The notes under the pieces are model-generated. The model did no database searches and was not told the origin of the DNA. It saw only the letters and a list, made by a program, of their open reading frames with translations. From positions 1 through 13,836 of the forward strand of contig CALBJL010000005.1 in assembly GCA_937893485.1 (NCBI GenBank): a stretch of 13,836 nucleotides of DNA. The letters are read 5' to 3'. This DNA is from an uncultured bacterium. Lineage in GTDB: Bacteria > Bacillota > Clostridia > Lachnospirales > Lachnospiraceae. Positions 6,801 to 12,392 of this stretch are shown piece after piece. The translations under genes were made by a program, and so were the position numbers. Positions within the stretch are counted from its first letter, which is position 1; each line of letters starts with the position of its first letter.

Positions 6801-8546
6801 CCAAGGCATAAAAGTAGTGTCTGCTTCATGCTGAGAATGACCTTCGTTACTGATCGCACCACCACAGATACAGTGCTTGTGCGGAGTCTGCTTTCTAAGG
6901 CGGATATATTGTTGATCATTGACAAAGAGGTCAAAGCCTGTACCATCATCTTTATAGCCATCTGCATAAAGATTGCTTAGATACTTTGCGCTCGTTTGGT
7001 CATATGTTACTATAGTAGAATCATCCGCACCTAATGTGTCTTGTGTTGCTGTAGAAATACCAAATCTTGCATTTTCATTCAGATCCCGTAATTCAATATA
7101 ATGTCCGTCTTTGAGCAGAATATTTTTTGTATTATCTGTGATCTTCATGTTGCCGCTGAGAGTCAGATAACCGCCCTTATGGGTTATAGCGCTATCATTT
7201 GTAGCTTTAAAGCTGCTGATCGATCCGCCTACACTGTTATTACAGTTCGTCAAAGTGAGTTTTCTGCGAAGATCTTTAGTTTCATTTGTGCTGATTGCAG
7301 TATCTGCATTAAAACTAGCACCCTTTGTGATGTTATGACCATTCATACAGAGTACGATATTTTTCGTATAGGGTACTTCCCATGTGCTGTCAAGTACAAT
7401 ATCGTTTTTCAGACAGAAATAGTTCGTATCTTTAGTGAGACTGTTAGCATTGATCTCGGACAGGGAAGAAATCTCTGTGAACTCGATGGGCTCGCCGTTG
7501 TCCATGTGTACATGTGGCTTCTCCGTGTTAATCGTATAGGTATTGCCATTTTCATTTCGGGTTACATGTTTGTTTCTCGGGTCAAGAGAGGGAAGTACAT
7601 TGTTAAGATGTCTCCATGGACTGGTGTTATTCGTTTGGCTATTCTGACCATTGTTGAGCAGCCAGATGAGTTCGCCAGATAATAATGATTCACGACCTTT
7701 TGCGACAATATTCGCACCATCATCTTTATACTTATTGGTACTTGTATCTGTACTATAGTAATAGCAGTTAGTGATAGTTCCACCGATCTGATTTGCAGCA
7801 ATGGCATAGTTGTTCGTATATGTAAATGCTTGGCTGGTACTCTTGAAATAGCAGTTTGTAATTTTGCCTTGGTTATTGTAGACAAGACCACTGGCATTAC
7901 TTACAGAAGTTGTATTAGTCTCACCGAGAAAAGCATAGCAATTTTCAATCTCTCCAAGGTTATCATAGACTAGTAGACCGACCGGTCCAACATTAAGAAT
8001 CTTTGTGATCGTAGCACTGCAAAGTGAGATGTTACCTCCATAATTATGGGCAGCAAGTAAACCGCTATAGAGAAGCTTTTTATTATCTCCATTGGCACCA
8101 AAGTCGCTAGTTTTTACAGATAACTTTGTTATTGTGCCGCCATAGATATAACCAAACAGACCTCTGTAGGTGCACTCATTCTCAGTATGGGACATAAGAT
8201 TTATATTGCTGATCGTATAATAAGAGCCGTCAAAGGTACCTTTATAAGAATACTGCTCGTTGTCCTTGTTACCAATCGGCACCCATTCTCCATCCCCAAG
8301 TTTTATATCAGCCGTCAATCTCGCACAAATTTCATTATTACCGTCATTTACCTGATCGCGGAACCATGCAAGTTCCTCAGCGGTAGAGATCAGATAGGGA
8401 CTTTCCTTCGTACCTTTGCCGGCTGGTGTGCTGCTCAGCAACGCGATCCCATTTTCCTGATTGATCGCAGACTGTGTAGCGGTGGAGGGCGTAGTTTCAC
8501 CTAGCGTATTTTCTGGTGAGGGGGGGGGTAGAGGGCATAGTTTCAC
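3900..8546 (-). CDS. Giant secreted adhesin-like protein, main body (out of frame with its signal peptide)
   Basis: This frame has 1548 codons counted from a GTG at 8546. That GTG is probably not the true start: the gene should begin at 8742 with the signal peptide, and a nine-C run at 8520-8528 separates the frames. Residues 1-40 are a Pro/Thr/Ser-rich stalk. Residues 48-290 carry GLUG-like turns (TFDGSYYTISNINL, YRGLFGYIYGGTITKL). Two related modules contain NIVLCMNGHNIT and NLCLNGFSIT. A right-handed beta-helix spans about 655-960, with GGGVYI, GGGVCI, GGGICA, GGGIYS, GGGILS and GGGIYA turns as in Pmp-type or autotransporter-like proteins. Two YDG/MBG-like domains (about 1155-1335), an Ig-like segment, a Gly/Ser linker (1421-1437) and an InlB/Flg_new-type repeat (1439-1510) follow. 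It has no LPXTG signal and no complete SLH domain, so anchoring is unclear. A surface adhesion or glycan-contact role is inferred from architecture. Confidence 0.85.
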   Translation of the reverse strand: MKLCPLPPPSPENTLGETTPSTATQSAINQENGIALLSSTPAGKGTKESPYLISTAEELAWFRDQVNDGNNEICARLTADIKLGDGEWVPIGNKDNEQYSYKGTFDGSYYTISNINLMSHTENECTYRGLFGYIYGGTITKLSVKTSDFGANGDNKKLLYSGLLAAHNYGGNISLCSATITKILNVGPVGLLVYDNLGEIENCYAFLGETNTTSVSNASGLVYNNQGKITNCYFKSTSQAFTYTNNYAIAANQIGGTITNCYYYSTDTSTNKYKDDGANIVAKGRESLLSGELIWLLNNGQNSQTNNTSPWRHLNNVLPSLDPRNKHVTRNENGNTYTINTEKPHVHMDNGEPIEFTEISSLSEINANSLTKDTNYFCLKNDIVLDSTWEVPYTKNIVLCMNGHNITKGASFNADTAISTNETKDLRRKLTLTNCNNSVGGSISSFKATNDSAITHKGGYLTLSGNMKITDNTKNILLKDGHYIELRDLNENARFGISTATQDTLGADDSTIVTYDQTSAKYLSNLYADGYKDDGTGFDLFVNDQQYIRLRKQTPHKHCICGGAISNEGHSQHEADTTFMPWQQTDSLPATAGNYYLTRNVDLTTKWEPSGTVNLCLNGFSITTSDTNTNNRNYIDLDVNTDELTLTDCKEADKQGTISYKPDGSKLSRKAISLSGGATFNLYGGTIKDYINSAVYVTNGTFNMYGGTLTNNTTNTSGLAVKCDGSSNTDSPTFNMYGGKITDNHTDSNTGSSGGGVYIARKAAFTMTGGEITNNSAYLDGGGVCITNGASSYSISNATITGNTAAISGNGIGGGICASIGGTISNSTISNNQANSGGGIYSYGALTIKDSKICNNKAIIIDKTTETPIGDAYGGGILSDNSLTISNTTISGNTVSGENVNGRDGFGGGIYASNTTTFNDGTIIQNNTASTAAGGVYRSVSKPLSIAGKIKITENTASSATSNLYFSSSTIKNPIIVDSELDEQTSIGVTVNGVTADNIPLNIVTVDESAEDLNWLNKNYFTSDNSDYITLMSENNKFIQLGKHRHSWKYELSADYATVHMTCTDPECDSQDGGTLTIQEPTLKIYNGQNATGAEATLTEVNWKGATTADLAPTITYTNKQNGTNLGNTAPTNAGEYIASITVGTATASVNYTIEPKEVTVTGITAQDIFYNGTTNTTIDGTLAKIEGKLDPDEVDADYSNATATFADKNVGTDKTVTITGIILTGKDAANYKLAAPPTAKADISPRELFIKSVSIADKEYDGSDTATVENVVFTTNPVAGDDISLPLTARFENANAGEGKTIILSAGTLLGNDAGNYTFDNRTLPTDCKATIRKATPTGAPKYTAITESGKTISGAALTTEGGTFNVPGTVTWVDDNNNPLPDSTIVEAGKSYKWLFTPTDSNNYNTLSDSVELYHKQDSGSTGGGSTGGGSTGAGTQYTIEVIKGAHGSSSSGDISVSQGNDHTFTFTPNKGYTIFDVKIDGKSIGAVDTYTFENIDANHTIEVIFVKSPTHQIPIPIFGRFTEYYFQSMIHNLYRNIIFLHRISA
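4236..4286 (-). repeat. Gly/Ser linker repeat in the giant protein
   Basis: Tandem 15-base units encode (G)STGG-type pentapeptides, DSGSTGGGSTGGGSTGAG in all. They form a flexible tether between the Ig/YDG-like region and the C-terminal repeat domain. Short GC-rich in-frame repeats like this change copy number easily without disrupting the frame. Confidence 0.75.
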
Positions 8547-8742
8547 CCGGTGTTTCCTGCTGTGTAGTAGAGGGATTTTCGCCCGATGTTTCTTCCTGTG
8601 TGGTGGACGGATTTCCGCCCGGTGTTTCTTCCTGTGTGACAGACGTACCGTTCAGCGATTCCTCCGCCAGTGCCACGCCGGATGGCAGCAGACTCAGACT
8701 GAGCGTAAACGCCAGAAACAGGCTTAATACTCGTTTTTTCAT
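8497..8742 (-). CDS. Signal-peptide leader ORF of the giant secreted protein (frameshifted 5' end)
   Basis: ATG 8742 has a strong AAGGAG 6 bases upstream and opens an 81-codon frame. Residues 1-26 form a classic Sec signal peptide: MKKR, the hydrophobic core VLSLFLAFTLSLSLLP, then GVALA as the cleavage site. Three 12-13 residue repeats (TQEETPGGNPST and variants) follow. The frame then passes the nine-C run, reads PPLTRKYAR and stops at 8497. Deleting one C (or adding two) joins it seamlessly to SPENTLGETTPST of the long frame, continuing the same Pro/Thr/Glu-rich style. As written, the cell would export only a short peptide. So this is the 5' end of one gene of about 1613 codons (8742-3900), not a separate gene. 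The frame is either phase-variable, recently broken or mis-sequenced. Confidence 0.85.
   Translation of the reverse strand: MKKRVLSLFLAFTLSLSLLPSGVALAEESLNGTSVTQEETPGGNPSTTQEETSGENPSTTQQETPGETMPSTPPLTRKYAR
8520..8528 (-). repeat. Nine-base poly-C tract, candidate phase-variation switch
   Basis: A run of nine C on the coding strand lies about 72 codons into the giant secreted gene. Nine gives a premature stop, ten also gives a stop (TAG) within a few codons, and eight or eleven restore the long frame. Homopolymers of this length at the 5' end of surface-protein genes slip during replication and are a known ON/OFF mechanism. Confidence 0.8.
8527..8637 (-). repeat. 36-base tandem repeat encoding a Pro/Thr/Glu-rich stalk
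   Basis: Two 36-base units and one 39-base unit encode TQEETPGGNPST, TQEETSGENPST and TQQETPGETMPST. A degenerate fourth unit (ENTLGETTPST) lies past the poly-C tract in the long frame, which shows that both frames were one gene. The stalk lies directly after the signal peptide. Confidence 0.8.
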
Positions 8743-8789
8743 GTCCTTCTCCTTTAAAATATAATATTGGTTTATTTGTGTTATTACCT

Positions 8790-8819
8790 ATTATACAGTT
8801 AAAATAACGGACTTGTAAA
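8790..8819 (-). promoter_or_regulatory. Leftward promoter of the giant secreted gene
   Basis: Leftward, TTTACA (8819-8814), an 18-base spacer and a perfect TATAAT (8795-8790) sit about 48 bases ahead of ATG 8742. The gene thus has its own promoter in the 193-base gap after the c-di-GMP gene. The rest of that gap shows only a 4-bp mini-hairpin near 8862-8872 and no convincing terminator. Confidence 0.7.
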
Positions 8820-8935
8820 TCGTTCCAAAGTATGAGATGCCCATTTTTGTTTTTTAAAGCTGCCAGAGGCATTGATTCCGGGGATCATTTTCCATATATA
8901 GCAGGAAGGTATATTTTATCGTGAAATAAAAGTTT

Positions 8936-10702
8936 TTAAAATGCAAGATCTTCTGTTTTCTGGAGATAGTTGCCGGTGTGTTTTTTGCTCGCTTTTTTTG
9001 TGAGTGCGATCTTGTACGAAAAATCATTCATGCTCTGGACGCTGATTTTTTCATTGGTAAAAAGTGCGCCGGAGAGGGAGGCGAGTGGGAAGGTCTCGGG
9101 CTCGCCGCGGCGGTTTTGCGAATGAATGCCGCCGTTGGCGTAATCTTCTTCTGAATAGAGTTCTTTCAGGCAAAGCAGAAAGCTGTCGATGATTCGGTCG
9201 AAAATCTGATCCAGATTGTAGTCATTTGATATGATGACAAAATCATCACCGCCTACATGTCCGATAAATTCACCGTTCTGACATGCATTTTCCATGCATC
9301 TTGCGACGGCTTTGATCATAATATCCCCGTTTTCAAAACCATATGCGTCGTTGTAGGACTTGAAGTTATCCAGATCCAGATAGAGAATAGAAAATGGATC
9401 TTTTGAGAATAAATGACCGGAGATCAGGTGCTCGATCTGGGTGTTTCCCGGAAGGTGCGTCAGCGGGTTGGTGTCCATGGCGCGTTCTACCTGTATGGAC
9501 ACGGAGGCTTCGAGCAGATCTTTGACAGTCACGATGCCGACATAGATTCCGTTGTCGGAGACGATGATTGCATCATACAGTCTGTTTTTCGGGCGGATCA
9601 ATGCCAGACGGGATACGATCTCGATCGGCATGCGGGAGTCGACTTCCAGATAATCCTCATGAAAAAGGTCGCCTACCGTGTGTTTGCTGTAGAGGGAGTA
9701 ACCGTATCTGCCACCGAAATATTCATTGATCCGTTGTTTTGTGACAAGACCGCAGACTTTCTGCTCGTGATCGACGATGCAGATTTCTGTGATGTCGGGC
9801 TGTTTTTGCATGAACTCGAACACGGCGACGGCTTTTGTATCGTAGGTCGTTGTGCCGAGCCGCTGACAGATGCTGCCGACATTTCCAAAGAAGCTGGGAG
9901 TTTCCTGCTTTATGGTCGTGGTTTTGTTTTCCGTTATGATGGTTTTACGGATGGAGTCGGGTATTCCATGAAGTTTTTCTGTCGGTTTGGCAAGAAAGTA
10001 GCCCTGACCGTAGTCAACGCCGAGACGGATCAACTGGATCATTTCTTCCTCTGTTTCGATTCCTTCTGCGATCAGGCAGATATTTTCGCCGTGACAGAAT
10101 TTGACCAGACCTTCGAGTAGAGAACGTTTTACGGAGTTTTCGTGAATGTTCTGGATGAGTGAGATGTCCAGCTTGACGTATTTTGGATGGAGGAAGAAGA
10201 TGCGGTTAAAATCTGCATATCCTTTGCCAAAATCATCAATCGCAATCTGGTAGTTCTGCTTTTCGTAATGGTTTACTACTTTTTGAAAGAGGTGGATTTC
10301 TTTGATGTTTGAGCGCTCGCACACTTCAAATACGATGTTTTCAGGGCTGATATTGTAGCGTTCCAGATAATTGAGGGTCATTCCCGCCTGAAAACGCTCG
10401 TCATTAAAGATGTTCGGATCTATATTCAGGAATAATTTTCTGTCCCCAAGTTTATTTTTTATTTCCTTTAAAGCCTTTTTGCGGCAGACGTATTCCAGAT
10501 TCCATAAACAGTTGTATTCCTCGGCATAAGTAAACATTTCTTCTACGTTGAAGGTGCAGGGCTTGAGGGCGATGCGCGACAATGCCTCAAAGCCAAGAAT
10601 GTCACCGTTTTGCAGAGAAACGATGGGCTGGTAGACCGGATATATCTTTTTGTCTTCTATAATCTGTTCCAACTGTTTTTTCACAGATAACTGATTGCTC
10701 AA
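8936..10702 (-). CDS. EAL-CBS-CBS-GGDEF c-di-GMP phosphodiesterase/regulator
   Basis: This is a cytoplasmic c-di-GMP signalling protein of 588 residues from the TTG at 10702; residue numbers below count from the upstream ATG 10732, so subtract 10. The EAL domain (about 25-260) keeps the residues expected for phosphodiesterase activity: FEALSR (E49), FLNIDP (N103), FEVCER (E136), IDDFGKG (D166/D167), VKLD (K187), AEGIE (E223) and YGQGY (Q243). Two CBS domains (about 285-415), which usually bind adenine nucleotides, follow. The GGDEF domain (about 420-580) has LDLDNFKSYND but GGDDF instead of GGDEF, YGFENGD where GHxxGD is usual, and no RxxD inhibitory site, so cyclase activity is doubtful. I prefer TTG 10702 because GGGAGG lies 7 bases upstream; ATG 10732 has no ribosome binding site. 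It is co-oriented with and upstream of the giant adhesin, which suggests control of the motile/attached choice. Confidence 0.92.
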   Translation of the reverse strand: MSNQLSVKKQLEQIIEDKKIYPVYQPIVSLQNGDILGFEALSRIALKPCTFNVEEMFTYAEEYNCLWNLEYVCRKKALKEIKNKLGDRKLFLNIDPNIFNDERFQAGMTLNYLERYNISPENIVFEVCERSNIKEIHLFQKVVNHYEKQNYQIAIDDFGKGYADFNRIFFLHPKYVKLDISLIQNIHENSVKRSLLEGLVKFCHGENICLIAEGIETEEEMIQLIRLGVDYGQGYFLAKPTEKLHGIPDSIRKTIITENKTTTIKQETPSFFGNVGSICQRLGTTTYDTKAVAVFEFMQKQPDITEICIVDHEQKVCGLVTKQRINEYFGGRYGYSLYSKHTVGDLFHEDYLEVDSRMPIEIVSRLALIRPKNRLYDAIIVSDNGIYVGIVTVKDLLEASVSIQVERAMDTNPLTHLPGNTQIEHLISGHLFSKDPFSILYLDLDNFKSYNDAYGFENGDIMIKAVARCMENACQNGEFIGHVGGDDFVIISNDYNLDQIFDRIIDSFLLCLKELYSEEDYANGGIHSQNRRGEPETFPLASLSGALFTNEKISVQSMNDFSYKIALTKKASKKHTGNYLQKTEDLAF

Positions 10703-10734
10703 TGTTCTTCCTCCCGAATGTTCATATACCAATA

Positions 10735-10766
10735 AGTATACATGCTGTATGTAAATTCGGTATCAA
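10735..10766 (-). promoter_or_regulatory. Weak leftward promoter of the c-di-GMP gene
   Basis: Leftward, TTGATA (10766-10761) and TATACT (10740-10735) are separated by 20 bases, longer than ideal. If used, transcription would start near 10728, inside the ATG-10732 version of the gene. This supports the TTG 10702 start. Confidence 0.35.
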
Positions 10767-10846
10767 GGCTGTGTAAAATGGAGATAAAAAGTAGATAAAA
10801 TGAGGGCTTTGAGGCTATAACCGGTATGGATGTCGTTCGCGGGTTC

Positions 10847-10875
10847 TTGTAGTGCAGGCAGATATGAGATATAAT
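10847..10875 (+). promoter_or_regulatory. Rightward promoter of the VOC gene remnant
   Basis: TTGTAG (10847-10852), a 17-base spacer and a perfect TATAAT (10870-10875) lie about 50 bases ahead of ATG 10927. No separate promoter is evident before the aldo/keto reductase, so this one may drive both genes. Confidence 0.55.
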
Positions 10876-10926
10876 GATTTAACGCAAATCAGAAAATAGA
10901 GGATTTTGGGGAGAGAGGAAAAACCT

Positions 10927-11222
10927 ATGCATATAGAACATATTGCTATGTATGTAAATGAGCTGGAGCAGGCGAGGGATTTTTTTGTAAAATACTTTGG
11001 TGCGGCATCAAATGACGGGTATCACAATAAAAATACGGGTTTCCAGTCTTATTTTTTGAGCTTTGACGGCGGTGCGCGTCTGGAGATTATGAAGAAACCG
11101 CAAATGGAGGATGCCGAAAAGACGGCTACGATGTTATCAGTGGACCGAGAACGACCGGCGACGGATATTACGAGAGCTGCATCGTAGGGATTGAGGGGAA
11201 TCAGATCGAGATTACGGAGTAA
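10927..11222 (+). pseudogene. Glyoxalase/VOC-family gene with internal deletion and frameshift
   Basis: ATG 10927, with GAGAGAGG about 8 bases upstream, starts MHIEHIAMYVNELEQARDFF. This is the first beta-alpha-beta unit of a vicinal-oxygen-chelate protein (glyoxalase/bleomycin-resistance fold) and continues through SYFLSFDGGARLEIM and MEDAEK. At about 11116-11124 the frame changes. The second frame reads DGYDVISGPRTTGDGYYES and ends NQIEITE at TAA 11220-11222, the expected VOC C-terminus. Together about 98 residues remain of a usual 127 or so. The missing part is about 29 residues around the start of the second repeat (an IAFSVG-type strand), and the deletion also breaks the frame. The open frame as it stands stops at 11187 with a nonsense tail. 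The fragment is almost certainly non-functional. Confidence 0.75.
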
Positions 11223-11269
11223 TGAAAATTACATGAATATCAAATAGCTAAATTGAGGGAGGAAGCATC

Positions 11270-12262
11270 ATGTACAATGCATCAAAAGAGAGATACGCCG
11301 TTATGGAGTATAATCGCTGCGGAAACAGCGGATTATTGCTGCCGAAGGTGTCACTGGGACTGTGGCATAATTTTGGGGATAATGCAAATTTTGAGAATAT
11401 GAGGAAGCTGTGCTTTACTGCGTTTGATCAGGGAATTACGCAGTTTGATCTGGCGAATAACTATGGTCCGGAGCCGGGAAGCGCAGAGAAAAATTTTGGA
11501 CGGATTCTGAAAGAGGATCTCGGTGTTTACCGCGATGAGCTGATCATAACGACCAAAGCCGGATATGACATGTGGGAAGGACCTTACGGGAACTGGGGAA
11601 GCCGCAAATATCTTCTTGCCAGTCTGGATCAGAGTCTGAAACGTATGGGACTGGAATATGTGGATATTTTCTATCATCACAGAATGGACCCCGATACTCC
11701 GCTGGAAGAAACGATGGGCGCACTGGCGAGTGCGGTAGCCAGCGGCAAGGCAATCTATGTGGGACTTTCAAATTATGATGGCAAGACTCTGGAGAAAGCG
11801 GCTGCGATACTGGAAGAAATGCATTGTCCGTTTGTAATCAATCAGAACCGTTATTCGATCTTTGACAGAAGCGTGGAGGAAAATGGTCTGAAGGAAATGA
11901 CGGGCGCGCTGCAGAAAGGTCTGATTACGTTCAGCCCTCTTGCGCAGGGACAGCTCACAGATCGTTATCTGTACGGAATTCCGGAGGATAGCCGGATACG
12001 CACAGATGGCAGATTTCTCAAGGAAAGCAGCTTAGACGAGCACAGACTCGATCAGATCCGCAGATTGAATGAGCTGGCTGAGCAGCGTGGCGAGAAGCTT
12101 GCAGATATGGCTCTTGGCTGGCTGCTTCAGCACAAAGAAGTCACCAGTGTACTGATTGGTGCATCCAAGCCGCAGCAGATTTTGGATAACGTGAAAGCGA
12201 TTTCCTGTGCACCGTTTACGGCAGAGGAATTGAAGCTGATTGATGAGATTTCTCTTATGTGA
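11270..12262 (+). CDS. gpr: YghZ-type aldo/keto reductase (L-glyceraldehyde 3-phosphate reductase family)
   Basis: This is a complete cytosolic NADPH-dependent aldo/keto reductase of 330 residues, close to the family length. It matches the E. coli YghZ/Gpr pattern from recall: YxxCGxSGLxLPxxSLGLWHNFG, FDLANNYGPEPGSAE, ITTKAGYDMW, SRKYLLASLDQSLKRMGLEYVD, SPLAQG and SVLIGAS. The catalytic tetrad can be placed at D60, Y65, K96 and H137 (in FYHHR). SPLAQG and the SVLIGAS...QILDN segment near the C-terminus form the cofactor-binding part. Such enzymes reduce L-glyceraldehyde 3-phosphate, methylglyoxal and other small aldehydes, so a detoxification role next to a glyoxalase-fold gene makes sense, although that partner is broken here. 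ATG 11270 has GGGAGG 8 bases upstream. No strong terminator hairpin follows the stop. Confidence 0.93.
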   Translation: MYNASKERYAVMEYNRCGNSGLLLPKVSLGLWHNFGDNANFENMRKLCFTAFDQGITQFDLANNYGPEPGSAEKNFGRILKEDLGVYRDELIITTKAGYDMWEGPYGNWGSRKYLLASLDQSLKRMGLEYVDIFYHHRMDPDTPLEETMGALASAVASGKAIYVGLSNYDGKTLEKAAAILEEMHCPFVINQNRYSIFDRSVEENGLKEMTGALQKGLITFSPLAQGQLTDRYLYGIPEDSRIRTDGRFLKESSLDEHRLDQIRRLNELAEQRGEKLADMALGWLLQHKEVTSVLIGASKPQQILDNVKAISCAPFTAEELKLIDEISLM

Positions 12263-12271
12263 GAATAAAAA

Positions 12272-12346
12272 CATTAAAATGTAAATATATGATAAAAGTG
12301 GCTCATAAAAATGTAATTATTTATAAAAATACACCCATAAAAATGT
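12272..12346 (+). repeat. 32-bp-periodic A-tract repeat upstream of the AAA ATPase
   Basis: CATTAAAATGT at 12272 and CATAAAAATGT at 12304 and 12336 start exactly 32 bases apart. Related motifs at 12291 (GATAAAAGTG) and 12322 (TATAAAAAT) sit between them, so five A-tract motifs fill the 130-base gap. A 32-base period is close to three helical turns, which would put the tracts on one face and bend the DNA. The array could be a binding site for a regulator or for the ATPase itself, or simply AT-rich promoter DNA. Confidence 0.55.
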
Positions 12347-12356
12347 GAAAGTAGTA

Positions 12357-12362
12357 TATAAT
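12357..12362 (+). promoter_or_regulatory. -10 box of the AAA ATPase gene
   Basis: A perfect TATAAT lies 30 bases before ATG 12393. No -35 consensus occurs at the right distance: the bases at 12334-12339 are CCCATA, within the last CATAAAAATGT repeat. The promoter may therefore depend on a factor bound to the repeats. Confidence 0.4.
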
Positions 12363-12392
12363 AAAAACAAATAGGCTAGGGAGGTACGTTTT

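Noticed and set aside
7101..7682. A 193-codon rightward open frame within the giant protein gene
   Set aside because: It is antisense to the repeat-rich coding strand, has no ribosome binding site that I can see, and its cysteine-rich, irregular composition is that of a shadow frame.
8855..8885. A terminator after the c-di-GMP gene
   Set aside because: The only hairpin (TGCC-TCT-GGCA) has a 4-bp stem and lacks a proper T-run, so it is too weak to call.
9413..10120. A 235-codon rightward open frame inside the c-di-GMP gene
   Set aside because: It lies antisense to a well-supported EAL-CBS-GGDEF protein with conserved motifs, and its own translation shows no recognisable domain.
12263..12392. 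The repeats before the ATPase as a CRISPR array
   Set aside because: The units are 11-base A-tract motifs with AT-rich gaps, not 23-37 base palindromic repeats with unique spacers, and no cas gene is present.
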